A DNA stretch of 58,898 bases from Dinoroseobacter sp034111085 (GCA_034111085.1 JAWUXZ010000002.1:1-58898); one strand, 5' to 3'. Shown: positions 33,536-42,298, numbered from the stretch's first letter. The notes: generated by a model from the letters alone, not told the origin. Translations and numbers: made by a program.

Positions 33536-34582
33536 ATGTCGCTTCGCGTTTACCTTGATCACAATGCCACGATGCCGCTGCGACCCGAAGCACGGGCGGC
33601 TATGATTGACGCTATGGACATCGTCGGAAATCCGTCCTCGGTCCATAGTGAAGGTCGCGCCGCCAAAGCCCTTTTGGAACGCAGCAGGATCACAATATCC
33701 GAGCTGCTTGGCGCGCAGGAAGCAGATATCGTGTTCACTTCAGGTGCGACAGAAGCCGCTGATCTTGCTTTGGGCGGGCGCGATTTTGCGGGCGCACCTA
33801 TAGAACACGATGCAGTTGGTGCGTGTATCAACGCGACGTTGGCGGTTGGGCCAGACGGCGGTGTCGCCGTGGATGATCCAAACCACACAACATTACAGCT
33901 AGCCAATTCCGAAACCGGAGTGATTCAGAAGCTGCCGGAGGGCCTCGCAGTAGTCGATTTCACCCAAGCTGTCGGAAAGATTCCCGTCGCGTTTGGATGG
34001 TCTGGCGCGAAAATGGGGCTGATCTCAGCACATAAATTTGGTGGCCCGAAGGGTGTTGGTGCAGTTTTACTGCGACGCGGCCTCGATCTGCCTGCCCGGA
34101 TCAAAGGTGGCGGACAGGAAATGGGGCGGCGCTCTGGAACTGAAAATATCATTGGAATAGTAGGTTTAGCAGCTGCTCTTAAAGCAGCAGATGAAGAGTT
34201 AAACAGTGGAATTTGGGACGAGATTGCTGAATTTAGAAATATTCTAGAAATAGGTCTTCACTCTGCTGCAAATAAGACTATTTTTGTCGGGAAAGGCGCG
34301 CACCGCCTTCCGAACACCAGTTGCATCTTAACGCCCGGCTGGAAGGGCGAGACACAGGTGATGCAAATGGATCTTGCTGGGTTTGCCATTTCGGCTGGGT
34401 CAGCGTGTTCGTCCGGAAAGGTGCGTGCGAGCCGGGTTTTACAGGCGATGGGGTATGACGATATCGCCGCAAGTTCGGCAATACGGGTTTCTCTGGGACC
34501 CAAGACGACGAGAGACGAGATCGGCCGCTTCGCTGACGCTTGGCTGAAGCAACATGAAAAATTTCGCGCAAGGGCGGCCTGA
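33536..34582 (+). CDS. iscS: Cysteine desulfurase, NifS/IscS type
   Basis: A 348-residue pyridoxal-phosphate enzyme that takes sulfur from cysteine for Fe-S clusters. The start VYLDHNATMPLRPEA and the NPSSVHSEGRAAK motif are typical. The cofactor lysine is K167 (SAHKFGGPKG) and the persulfide cysteine is C291 (SAGSACSSGK). At 348 residues it is shorter than E. coli IscS (about 404). The stretch 34140-34290 is markedly richer in A and T and uses different codons from the rest of the gene. It lies between iscR and sufB and is a second desulfurase besides sufS at the end of the operon. Confidence 0.9.
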   Translation: MSLRVYLDHNATMPLRPEARAAMIDAMDIVGNPSSVHSEGRAAKALLERSRITISELLGAQEADIVFTSGATEAADLALGGRDFAGAPIEHDAVGACINATLAVGPDGGVAVDDPNHTTLQLANSETGVIQKLPEGLAVVDFTQAVGKIPVAFGWSGAKMGLISAHKFGGPKGVGAVLLRRGLDLPARIKGGGQEMGRRSGTENIIGIVGLAAALKAADEELNSGIWDEIAEFRNILEIGLHSAANKTIFVGKGAHRLPNTSCILTPGWKGETQVMQMDLAGFAISAGSACSSGKVRASRVLQAMGYDDIAASSAIRVSLGPKTTRDEIGRFADAWLKQHEKFRARAA

Positions 34583-34656
34583 TTGGGCGACACCCGAACC
34601 GCTTCGAGACAAAAGGCCGGGCAAACCGGCGCTGACCCAAGAACAGGAGCCACAAT

Positions 34657-36177
34657 ATGACCGCGCTCGATACAGAAATCCGCGAAGGCGTAGACCGCGA
34701 GACCGTTGAAGCGGTTGAGGCGATTGGTGGAAAATATAAATACGGTTGGGAAACTGATATCGAGATGGACTACGCCCCCAAAGGCGTTAACCGCGATATC
34801 GTTAAACTTATCTCTGAGAAAAACGGCGAACCGCAGTGGATGACGGATTGGCGTTTGGAAGCATTTGCGCGTTGGGAAAAGATGGAAGAGCCAGATTGGG
34901 CGATGGTGCATTATCCGCCCATCGACTATCAGGACCAATATTACTACGCGTCGCCAAAAAGCATGGCTGTCAAGCCGAAGTCAATTGACGACGTCGACCC
35001 TAAGCTTCTGGAAACCTACAAGAAACTCGGCATTCCGCTGAAGGAACAAATGATCCTTGCAGGCGTCGAAGGTGCCGAGGCCTACGATCCGAAAACACGC
35101 AAAGTTGCTGTAGATGCGGTTTTTGACAGCGTATCTGTCGGAACCACCTTTCAGGCAGAGCTATTGAAAGCAGGCGTGATCTTCTGCTCCATCTCGGAGG
35201 CCGTGAAAGAGCATCCTGAGTTGATTATGAAATACCTCGGTTCGGTCGTACCACAGTCCGACAACTACTTTGCGACGCTAAACTCGGCGGTCTTCTCAGA
35301 CGGCTCGTTCGTCTATATCCCGCCGGGCGTGCGCTGCCCGATGGAGCTGTCGACCTATTTTCGCATCAATGCGGAGAATACCGGCCAATTTGAACGCACC
35401 TTGATTTTTGCCGATAAAGGCAGCTATGTCAGTTACTTGGAAGGTTGCACCGCACCAATGCGCGACACTCATCAGCTTCACGCCGCTGTGGTTGAGTTGG
35501 TCTTGCTGGACGATGCCGAGATCAAATATTCCACCGTTCAGAACTGGTATCCCGGTGATGAAGAAGGCAAGGGCGGCATCTATAATTTCGTGACCAAACG
35601 CGCCGATTGTCGTGGCGATCGGTCCAAAGTTATGTGGACGCAAGTCGAAACCGGCTCAGCAATCACTTGGAAGTACCCGTCGTGCATTCTGCGCGGCGAA
35701 GGCAGCCAAGGTGAGTTTTATTCCATCGCCATCGCCAACAACATGCAGCAGGCTGATACCGGCACGAAGATGATCCACCTCGGCAAAAACACCAAGTCAC
35801 GGATCGTCTCGAAGGGAATTTCTGCGGGCAAAGCGCAGAACACTTATCGCGGTCTTGTCTCTATGCACCCAAAAGCCAAGTACAGCCGGAACTATACTCA
35901 ATGCGATAGTTTGCTGATTGGTGGAGACTGCGGCGCGCATACAGTGCCTTATATCGAGGTTAAGAATAACTCGAGCCGAGTTGAGCACGAAGCAACGACC
36001 TCCAAGGTTGATGATGACCAGTTGTTCTACTGCCGCTCGCGCGGCATGGATGAAGAAGAAGCGGTTGCCTTGGTGGTCAACGGGTTCTGCAAAGAGGTCC
36101 TTCAAGCGCTGCCGATGGAATTCGCCATGGAAGCACAACAGCTTGTTGCGATCTCTCTTGAAGGGTCCGTCGGCTAA
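34657..36177 (+). CDS. sufB: SufB, Fe-S cluster scaffold subunit
   Basis: A 506-residue core subunit of the SufBCD scaffold, on which Fe-S clusters are built in the cytoplasm. Family landmarks include YAPKGVNRDIVKLISEK near residue 40, the VYIPPGVRCPMELSTYFRIN-type motif in the middle, YLEGCTAPMRDTHQLH, and SRGMDEEEAVALVVNGFC near the C terminus. Length is normal. It is preceded by a 74-base gap from the desulfurase. It is followed by a strong hairpin (36247-36285) before the small membrane gene, which may set the ratio of SufB to the downstream products. Confidence 0.96.
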   Translation: MTALDTEIREGVDRETVEAVEAIGGKYKYGWETDIEMDYAPKGVNRDIVKLISEKNGEPQWMTDWRLEAFARWEKMEEPDWAMVHYPPIDYQDQYYYASPKSMAVKPKSIDDVDPKLLETYKKLGIPLKEQMILAGVEGAEAYDPKTRKVAVDAVFDSVSVGTTFQAELLKAGVIFCSISEAVKEHPELIMKYLGSVVPQSDNYFATLNSAVFSDGSFVYIPPGVRCPMELSTYFRINAENTGQFERTLIFADKGSYVSYLEGCTAPMRDTHQLHAAVVELVLLDDAEIKYSTVQNWYPGDEEGKGGIYNFVTKRADCRGDRSKVMWTQVETGSAITWKYPSCILRGEGSQGEFYSIAIANNMQQADTGTKMIHLGKNTKSRIVSKGISAGKAQNTYRGLVSMHPKAKYSRNYTQCDSLLIGGDCGAHTVPYIEVKNNSSRVEHEATTSKVDDDQLFYCRSRGMDEEEAVALVVNGFCKEVLQALPMEFAMEAQQLVAISLEGSVG

Positions 36178-36246
36178 CAACTCACTGATTAGAAGTAATA
36201 ATCGAATACTGAACAAGGCGTTCAAAGTTCGGTATTTGGCAAACCA

Positions 36247-36285
36247 TTCATCTTTCAGGGGTCAGCACCGGGCCTGAAAGATGAA
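36247..36285 (+). other. Intercistronic hairpin between sufB and the next gene
   Basis: TTCATCTTTCAGG (36247-36259) and CCTGAAAGATGAA (36273-36285) form a perfect 13-pair stem around a 13-base loop. No T run follows on either strand, so it is not a simple terminator. It lies 70 bases after the sufB stop and 44 bases before the next start. A role in mRNA stability or partial attenuation inside the suf message is possible. Confidence 0.6.
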
Positions 36286-36328
36286 CTAACCGCAAAAAAA
36301 ATGGCGCCAACTTGGAAGGAAAAGCCCC

Positions 36329-36535
36329 ATGACTCTGATCCGCCTTGGATACGTCTTAACCATCGCCGCTGTTGGCCTGATCGCAGCAATTGCGCCGCAT
36401 ATCTTCTTCATTGAGGCTGAAAACTTCGTTCCGCTCAAGCTGTTTGTGGCCCTCGGTGGGTTCATTGTGGTGTTCTGGTTGCTCCATGAAGTCGATGCCA
36501 ATGGAAAACGTGACCGTAAGGTCTCGCGAACATGA
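36329..36535 (+). CDS. Small two-helix membrane protein in the suf operon
   Basis: A 68-residue protein with two hydrophobic helices (about residues 4-27, LIRLGYVLTIAAVGLIAAIA, and about 35-52, LKLFVALGGFIVVFWLL), ending in a charged tail (HEVDANGKRDRKVSR). No function is known to me. GGAAGGAAAAG precedes the ATG. It lies between sufB and the ybjQ remnant, whose start overlaps its stop as ATGA. Together with the two Yip1-type proteins downstream it places three membrane proteins inside an otherwise cytoplasmic pathway. Confidence 0.75.
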   Translation: MTLIRLGYVLTIAAVGLIAAIAPHIFFIEAENFVPLKLFVALGGFIVVFWLLHEVDANGKRDRKVSRT

Positions 36536-36684
36536 TGATTTTGACCGCAACAAGTTTCACAGAAGGCCATACAGCCGCCGCCCATCATGGAAACGCGGTT
36601 GGCGAAGAGCCTGAAACTGCGCTGTGCACGTTGAACGAGAACGCGCGCGCAGTGGGCACGAAAGCTGTGAGCCCATCAATCTAG
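36532..36684 (+). pseudogene. Shortened YbjQ/UPF0145-like remnant
   Basis: A 50-codon frame that starts with ATG overlapping the previous stop (ATGA). Its beginning MILTATSFTEGHTAAAHHGNAVGE resembles the first strands of the YbjQ (UPF0145, heavy-metal-binding-like) family, and TLNENARAVGTKAV near the end resembles the conserved late helix of that family (usually like ARALGADAVVG). The roughly 45-55 residues normally between them are missing, and so is the final strand. I read this as an internal in-frame deletion plus a premature end. The coupling to the upstream gene shows it was once, and may still be, translated. The family match is from memory. Confidence 0.55.
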
Positions 36685-36758
36685 ATTAAGAATTCATTAA
36701 CAACATGCTGATGGTGTCGACCTCGGGCACCATTATGACCCTCGGGTAAGGAAATAAA

Positions 36759-37514
36759 ATGCTGGAAATCAAAGACCTGCACGTGAAACTTGAAGAAGAG
36801 GACAAGCAAATCCTCAAAGGCGTCGATTTGAAAATCGAAGCTGGTACGGTGCATGCAATAATGGGTCCGAACGGGTCGGGCAAGTCAACGCTGTCTTATG
36901 TTCTGGCGGGCCGCGATGGCTATGAAGTCACCAGTGGTTCTGCATCGCTGCAAGGTGAGGACCTGCTGGACATGGACCCCGAGGCGCGCGCGGCGGCCGG
37001 ACTATTCCTTGCGTTTCAGTATCCTGTTGAGATCCCGGGCGTTGGAAACATGACGTTCCTTCGAACGGCCGTGAATGCACAGCGCAAAGCACGCGGCGAG
37101 GAAGAACTTTCCGCTGCTGAGTTTCTTAAGCTAGTGCGCGCCGAGGCAAAGGCCTTGAAGATCGACGCAGAGATGTTGAAGCGACCGGTCAACGTTGGCT
37201 TCTCGGGCGGAGAGAAAAAGCGCAACGAGATCCTGCAAATGGCGATGCTTCAGCCAAAGATGTGCATCCTTGATGAGACGGATTCGGGCCTTGATGTCGA
37301 CGCCATGAAATTGGTGAGCGAGGGTGTAAATGCGCTGCGCAACGAAGGTCGATCGTTCCTCGTTATTACGCATTATCAAAGGCTTCTGGATCATATTAAA
37401 CCCGATATCGTGCACATCATGGCCAATGGCCGTATCATCAAGTCTGGCGGGCCTGAACTAGCGCTTGAGGTCGAGAATAACGGCTATGCCGATATTCTGG
37501 CAGAGGTGGCCTAA
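36759..37514 (+). CDS. sufC: SufC, ATPase of the Fe-S scaffold
   Basis: A 251-residue ABC-type ATPase that energises SufBCD. Walker A is GPNGSGKST at 36-44, the signature is FSGGEKKRNEI near 148, Walker B is MCILDETDSGLD and the H-loop is VITHYQRLL. Length matches the family. It starts 74 bases after the ybjQ remnant and is followed by sufD after a single base. It has no membrane domain and does not transport anything in this complex. Confidence 0.96.
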   Translation: MLEIKDLHVKLEEEDKQILKGVDLKIEAGTVHAIMGPNGSGKSTLSYVLAGRDGYEVTSGSASLQGEDLLDMDPEARAAAGLFLAFQYPVEIPGVGNMTFLRTAVNAQRKARGEEELSAAEFLKLVRAEAKALKIDAEMLKRPVNVGFSGGEKKRNEILQMAMLQPKMCILDETDSGLDVDAMKLVSEGVNALRNEGRSFLVITHYQRLLDHIKPDIVHIMANGRIIKSGGPELALEVENNGYADILAEVA

Positions 37515-37515
37515 G

Positions 37516-38802
37516 ATGGCTTTGCCTGCAACAAAACAGAGCGCGACAGATCTGCGATTGGAGAGTTTGAGCTTACCGATAGGTGGTGCTTGGGCAACCG
37601 AAGTACGCAATAACGCCTTATTGCGCGTTCAATCGATGGGCCTGCCGCATCGACGTGACGAGTATTGGAAGTTTACCGATCCGACCGGGCTGGTTTCAGT
37701 AAATCCCAAGCCTGCTGCGGTGTTCGATAACGAAGAAGCTCCACTTTACGCCGATATTGAGCGTCTGAAGTTGGTTTTCGTGGACGGCGTTTTTGACGCT
37801 GAGCAATCCGATGACTTGGCCATGGAAGGCGTTGAAATAGAGCGTCTTTCTGAATGTATGAAATCCGACATACATTGGGCACGTGACGTATACGGTGTCC
37901 TGGAAACACGCGGTCAGACGCCAGTCATGCGTCCGCTTGCTGCACTAAATACTGCATTTGCAAGTGATGGGATCTGCATCCGCGTCACAGGTAAAGCCAC
38001 AAAGCCAGTCAGTATTATTTACCTTCATGAATCAGAGACGTCTGACGCGATCTTGCACCACGTCATTAAGCTGGATGCTGGCACTAATCTGACCGTTCTC
38101 GAGAACGGACCTGCAGCGGCGCGCTTTAACAAGTGCATGGAAATCGAGATCGGGGATGGCGCCTCATTTCATCATGTACGCGCGCAAGGACGAGATCATG
38201 AACGCCAAGCGGTTACCCACTTATTTGCGCGCTTGGGAAAAGAGAGCGTTTTCAAGTCGTTCACGATGACTGTGAATGGAATCACGACCCGAAACGAGGC
38301 CGTAATTGAGTTTGCCGGCGACGATGGCGTGGCCCATATTGCAGGCGCTTGCATGGGCGACGGTGAGTTTCATCATGATGATACGGTGTTCGTGACGCAT
38401 GACGCCCTGCGCTGCGAAAGCCGTCAGGTTTTCAAAAAGGTACTGCGCAATGGCGCAATTGGCGTCTTTCAAGGCAAGATCCTTGTAAAAAAGGATGCCC
38501 AGAAGACTGACGGCTATCAGATCAGCCAGTCGCTTCTGCTCGACGAAGATAGCCAGTTTCTCGCCAAGCCTGAACTTGAGATCTACGCCGATGATGTGGT
38601 GTGCTCGCACGGTTCTACCTCCGGCGCTATTGACGAAACCGGGCTATTTTACCTGCGCTCTCGTGGCATCCCGGAGGGCCCGGCGACGGACTTGATGGTT
38701 ATTGCGTTTCTTGCCGAAGCCATTGCAGAGATTGACGATGCGCGCCTAGCCGAGGACGTATCCGAGCGTCTGCAAGCTTGGTTAGCGCGGCGGCGTTCAT
38801 AG
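37516..38802 (+). CDS. sufD: SufD, Fe-S cluster scaffold subunit
   Basis: A 428-residue partner of SufB and SufC. The beta-helix core is visible in SFHHVRAQGRDHERQAVTHL-like sequence and in DGYQISQSLLLDEDSQF, followed by the SufB/SufD C-terminal signature VVCSHGSTSGAIDETGLFYLRSRGIPE. The ATG at 37516 follows the sufC stop by one base and gives the usual N terminus; an overlapping upstream ATG was rejected. After the stop there are only eight bases before the first Yip1-type gene, so the membrane genes are on the suf transcript. Confidence 0.95.
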   Translation: MALPATKQSATDLRLESLSLPIGGAWATEVRNNALLRVQSMGLPHRRDEYWKFTDPTGLVSVNPKPAAVFDNEEAPLYADIERLKLVFVDGVFDAEQSDDLAMEGVEIERLSECMKSDIHWARDVYGVLETRGQTPVMRPLAALNTAFASDGICIRVTGKATKPVSIIYLHESETSDAILHHVIKLDAGTNLTVLENGPAAARFNKCMEIEIGDGASFHHVRAQGRDHERQAVTHLFARLGKESVFKSFTMTVNGITTRNEAVIEFAGDDGVAHIAGACMGDGEFHHDDTVFVTHDALRCESRQVFKKVLRNGAIGVFQGKILVKKDAQKTDGYQISQSLLLDEDSQFLAKPELEIYADDVVCSHGSTSGAIDETGLFYLRSRGIPEGPATDLMVIAFLAEAIAEIDDARLAEDVSERLQAWLARRRS

Positions 38803-38810
38803 GCGAAGAA

Positions 38811-39317
38811 ATGGCTGTCAGCACTGATATTGCGGCGAGCTACCGAGGTCCGCGACGCGTTATGCGAAGGATTTTGGCGCGTGGGGCAAGCGAAGGGCAG
38901 GCCTTGATGCTGAACCTGTCGGCATGCCTTGTGATCTATATCGCGCAATGGCCACGATTGTCGCGCGATGCGTTTATCGATCCCAGCATTCCGCTAGAGG
39001 CGCGACTGGGTGGTGCGCTGATAGGGTTGTTGGCAATCGCGCCGTTGATGTTCTACGGCATCGCGGCGCTGAGCCATTTGATTGCAAAGCTTTTTCGCGG
39101 CAAAGGCGATTGGCTCGGGACGAGGATCGCGCTGTTCTGGTCGCTTTTGGTCGTGTCACCTATTTGGCTTCTGCATGGTTTGGTGGCCGGTTTCATCGGC
39201 CCCAGTCTACAGCTGAACATCGTCGGGGGCTTGCTTCTGGCGGCATTTTTCTACATTTGGATCAGTAACTTGATAGAGGCAGAGCAGGCACCAACCCCGT
39301 CCGCTCCAATGGCCTGA
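38811..39317 (+). CDS. Yip1-type membrane protein in the suf operon, first copy
   Basis: A 168-residue protein with about four hydrophobic helices (roughly residues 30-50, 65-90, 108-130 and 134-155) and an N-terminal cytoplasmic part rich in arginine (RGPRRVMRRILARG). It resembles the broad YIP1 domain family of polytopic proteins, whose bacterial roles are unknown. The ATG at 38811 follows GAAGAA and lies eight bases after the sufD stop; a start 33 bases earlier would overlap sufD. It is followed after 20 bases by a second protein of similar type. Function in Fe-S assembly is only suggested by position. Confidence 0.72.
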   Translation: MAVSTDIAASYRGPRRVMRRILARGASEGQALMLNLSACLVIYIAQWPRLSRDAFIDPSIPLEARLGGALIGLLAIAPLMFYGIAALSHLIAKLFRGKGDWLGTRIALFWSLLVVSPIWLLHGLVAGFIGPSLQLNIVGGLLLAAFFYIWISNLIEAEQAPTPSAPMA

Positions 39318-39337
39318 ACCTGAAGAGGCGAAGCAAC

Positions 39338-39931
39338 ATGACCTGGACACTCAAAGGCATGCTAGGCTTGGTGGCCGAGACCATCAAGAACCCGCGCGAA
39401 GGGGCCTCAACTGTGTTGAATTTTGCGCCGCCACGTGACGCAATCTGGACCATGTTAGCGCTCGTAGTGGTTTTGAGTGTGATGCTGGCCCAAGGCACGT
39501 CGATGCTGTTTTCCTCAGGACAAAGCCCCTCTGGTCCATTCGCACTTTCGCCCTTGGTGCTGGGTCTGGTTCAAGGCGGATTGCTGATCGTCATGGTCTA
39601 TGCAACCTATTGGATTGGCAAAGGTTTCGGCGGCACGGGCTCGTTTGAAGAAACTATGTTGTTGATCACATGGTTGCAGTTCATTCTCGTGTGCCTCCAA
39701 GTCGCGCAGACACTTGCCTTGGTTTTGCTGCCGCCATTTGCCGGAATGATTGGCATTGGCGCACTTGTGCTATTCTTTTGGCTTTTGGTTAACTTTGTCG
39801 CAGTTTTACATGGCTTTACCTCCCTTGGCCTCGTCTTCGTTGGCATTATATTATCGTTCTTTGGTGTTGGGTTTGGCCTTGCGTTGATCCTCACCATGAT
39901 CGGTCTGACGCCAGGAGTTACTAATGTATGA
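39338..39931 (+). CDS. Yip1-type membrane protein in the suf operon, second copy
   Basis: A 197-residue polytopic membrane protein with five hydrophobic helices (about 35-55, 70-95, 110-135, 138-163 and 168-190). The N terminus WTLKGMLGLVAETIKNPREGA matches the typical YIP1-domain opening, where a short amphipathic helix with NPREG precedes the first membrane span. Its stop overlaps the sufS start (ATG at 39924) by eight bases, so it is translated together with sufS. It is a second, diverged copy relative to 38811-39317. The role is unknown. Confidence 0.78.
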   Translation: MTWTLKGMLGLVAETIKNPREGASTVLNFAPPRDAIWTMLALVVVLSVMLAQGTSMLFSSGQSPSGPFALSPLVLGLVQGGLLIVMVYATYWIGKGFGGTGSFEETMLLITWLQFILVCLQVAQTLALVLLPPFAGMIGIGALVLFFWLLVNFVAVLHGFTSLGLVFVGIILSFFGVGFGLALILTMIGLTPGVTNV

Positions 39932-41144
39932 TGTAGAAGCGATCCGCCGTGATTTTCCCATTCTATCGCGTGAGGTGAATGGCAAACCGCTGGTATACCT
40001 CGACAACGGGGCTTCCGCGCAGAAGCCGCGGGCGGTTATCGATGCGATCCGTATTTCTTACGAGCATGAATATGCAAATGTTCACAGGGGCTTGCACTAC
40101 CTTTCTAATCTTGCAACTGAGAAATATGAAGGCGTGCGCGGCACGATTGCCCGCTTTCTGAATGCCCCTGAAGAAAGCGGTATCATCCTGAACACAGGCA
40201 CTACTGAAGGCATAAACACCGTGGCCTACGGCTGGGCAATGCCTCGGTTTGAAGCCGGCGATGAGGTTGTCCTTAGTATCATGGAGCACCACGCAAACAT
40301 CGTGCCATGGCATTTCATGCGCGAACGCCAAGGGGCTGTTTTGCGTTGGGTCGACACTGATGCAATGGGCGCGCTTGATCCGCAAAAGGTTATTGATGCG
40401 ATTGGACCAAAAACCAAACTCGTCGCAATCACGCACCTTTCCAATGTCTTGGGAACCCTTGTTGATGTGAAAGCTATCATTGAGGGGGCTCATGCAAAGG
40501 GCGTTCCAGTCTTAGTAGATGGCAGCCAATCAGCTGTGCATATGCCTGTCGATCTCAGCGATCTGCGGCCCGATTTCTATGCGATTACGGGACATAAGCT
40601 GTACGGGCCATCGGGATCAGGTGCGATATATATCTCGCCCGAGCGACTTGCTGAAATGCGCCCATTCATGGGTGGCGGCGATATGATCCGCGATGTGGGC
40701 CGGGAGGTCATTACCTATAACGACGCACCGATGAAGTTTGAGGCTGGTACACCGGGTATCGTGCAAACCATCGGTCTGGGCGTCGCGCTCGAATATATGA
40801 TGGATGTTGGGATGGACAATATTGCAGCGCATGAGGCGGCGTTGCGCGATTATGCCAAGACACGCTTAGACGGTCTGAACTGGTTGAACGTCCAAGGACA
40901 AACCACTGATAAAGCAGCGATTTTCTCGTTTACTTTAGACGGGGCAGCACATGCTCATGATATCTCGACCGTGCTCGACAAACGTGGTGTCGCCGTGCGC
41001 GCAGGCCACCATTGTGCGCAGCCCTTGATGGATCATCTCGGCGTGCCTGCGACTTGTCGCGCCTCATTCGGGATGTACAATACTGAGGCTGAGGTCGATG
41101 TGTTGGTAGATGCACTGGAACTGTGCCACGATCTATTCGCCTAA
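39924..41144 (+). CDS. sufS: SufS cysteine desulfurase
   Basis: A 406-residue group II cysteine desulfurase that supplies sulfur to the SufBCD scaffold. The cofactor lysine is K225 (ITGHKLYGPSG) and the persulfide cysteine is C364 (VRAGHHCAQPLM), the same position and length as the E. coli enzyme. It is the last gene of the suf operon here. No sufE, sufU, sufA or sufT gene follows; instead a tRNA gene lies 50 bases downstream. The sulfur acceptor protein must therefore be encoded elsewhere. It overlaps the preceding Yip1-type gene by eight bases. Confidence 0.96.
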   Translation: MYDVEAIRRDFPILSREVNGKPLVYLDNGASAQKPRAVIDAIRISYEHEYANVHRGLHYLSNLATEKYEGVRGTIARFLNAPEESGIILNTGTTEGINTVAYGWAMPRFEAGDEVVLSIMEHHANIVPWHFMRERQGAVLRWVDTDAMGALDPQKVIDAIGPKTKLVAITHLSNVLGTLVDVKAIIEGAHAKGVPVLVDGSQSAVHMPVDLSDLRPDFYAITGHKLYGPSGSGAIYISPERLAEMRPFMGGGDMIRDVGREVITYNDAPMKFEAGTPGIVQTIGLGVALEYMMDVGMDNIAAHEAALRDYAKTRLDGLNWLNVQGQTTDKAAIFSFTLDGAAHAHDISTVLDKRGVAVRAGHHCAQPLMDHLGVPATCRASFGMYNTEAEVDVLVDALELCHDLFA

Positions 41145-41194
41145 TCGGCTTTTGCGATTGCGAGCGCCATCTCAGATCAGTATAGCACTCATAG

Positions 41195-41271
<77 letters not shown>

Positions 41272-41344
41272 ACTACATTTACACACTAATATAGCCAAAA
41301 ACTTTGTTCATAGATTTATGCAAAGACGGCCACGAAACTGAGGC

Positions 41345-41914
41345 TTAGCTGCCCCAGGATCGAACTGGACCGCAATCCATGTGGACGAAATTCGACCGGG
41401 AATATTTACCGACACCGCCTGCATTGCAAGCAATCGCTGCGCGCGCGACATGCGAAACACTGCGTGAATCGACACGAAGATCAGCCGCTTGGCCCTGCAT
41501 GTGACGTGAATTACGTGCTACGCCACGGGATCTTGCCCTCAGCATAGCATTGGTTGCCGGAGACCTGTATCCTGACAACAGCAAGTAAGGCTGATCTGTA
41601 TCGAGAAGCCTGTGCGCTGCTGACATAATATCGATGTTACGACGATCCATTCCGAAAGGTTCATCCCGACGCCAATCGCGCATGAAGAAGTTTACTTCGG
41701 TCATAACCTCTTCGATATATTCGCCTTCGATCCAATAGATCGTTTTCATCCGCTCGCCGGTGCGTCCGTTATACATGCTCAGCATTCGCACATCGCCAGC
41801 CCCCCGAAGGAAGCTTGCTGCATTTGCGTAAACTGGAGCTGCTGTTACCGCTGTTGCGGCGAACGCGCCCAAAAGCCCGCGCCGCGTAAGTAGCGGCTGT
41901 TTGGTCATGCTCAT
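41345..41914 (-). CDS. DUF882 (YcbK-type) peptidoglycan peptidase-like protein
   Basis: A 189-residue exported protein of the DUF882 family, related to M15 metallopeptidases. The N terminus TKQPLLTRRGLLGAFAATAV is a twin-arginine signal. The likely zinc ligands are in SRHMQGQAADLRV (His and Asp) and in FVHMDCG near the end. E. coli YcbK has a similar layout. The ATG at 41914 is used; another ATG six bases later is possible. It is divergent from an L,D-transpeptidase gene, and this pairing suggests joint work on the cell wall, with trimming of peptides and cross-linking. Confidence 0.87.
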   Translation of the reverse strand: MSMTKQPLLTRRGLLGAFAATAVTAAPVYANAASFLRGAGDVRMLSMYNGRTGERMKTIYWIEGEYIEEVMTEVNFFMRDWRRDEPFGMDRRNIDIMSAAHRLLDTDQPYLLLSGYRSPATNAMLRARSRGVARNSRHMQGQAADLRVDSRSVSHVARAAIACNAGGVGKYSRSNFVHMDCGPVRSWGS

Positions 41915-42298
41915 GGTTTCTGCCTGTCCCACATTGCCGGGTCGATTGCATACGACCTCAGTCACACATTGTCCCCAAGTGCCACATATATGACATATTC
42001 CGTGAGGAATGGGAAGCTCTAGTAGGGTGGTGCATTTTGAGATTCTCCAGCTTCGGCAAAAACTTGCGCATATAACTTCACGCTCGGCAGGGCGCATACA
42101 TCATCATCCGAGCTACGAAGATCGCTCTGGTCGTTGCAATAGCGCCGCGGACGCGCATTTTTTGGGCCCAAACAAGGTGTAACACCCATTTGTGAATGGA
42201 CAGCTTAACCGAGGTCGCAAAAAGTAGTGAAAAATTGCCGAGTATTGTGCGGAGTTACGCGCATCCCTTGCGCGGCATTTCCGTTTTGAGAGGCCTGT
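41915..42298. other. Divergent control region between two cell-wall genes
   Basis: The stretch of 384 bases must hold promoters for both the minus-strand DUF882 gene and the plus-strand L,D-transpeptidase. I see no reading frame with a ribosome site, no clear operator palindrome and no terminator. Only the short AT-rich tracts near 42155 and 42215 stand out. Confidence 0.5.

Noticed and set aside
36247..36285. Hairpin after sufB as a Rho-independent terminator
   Set aside because: No T run follows on either strand and the operon clearly continues.
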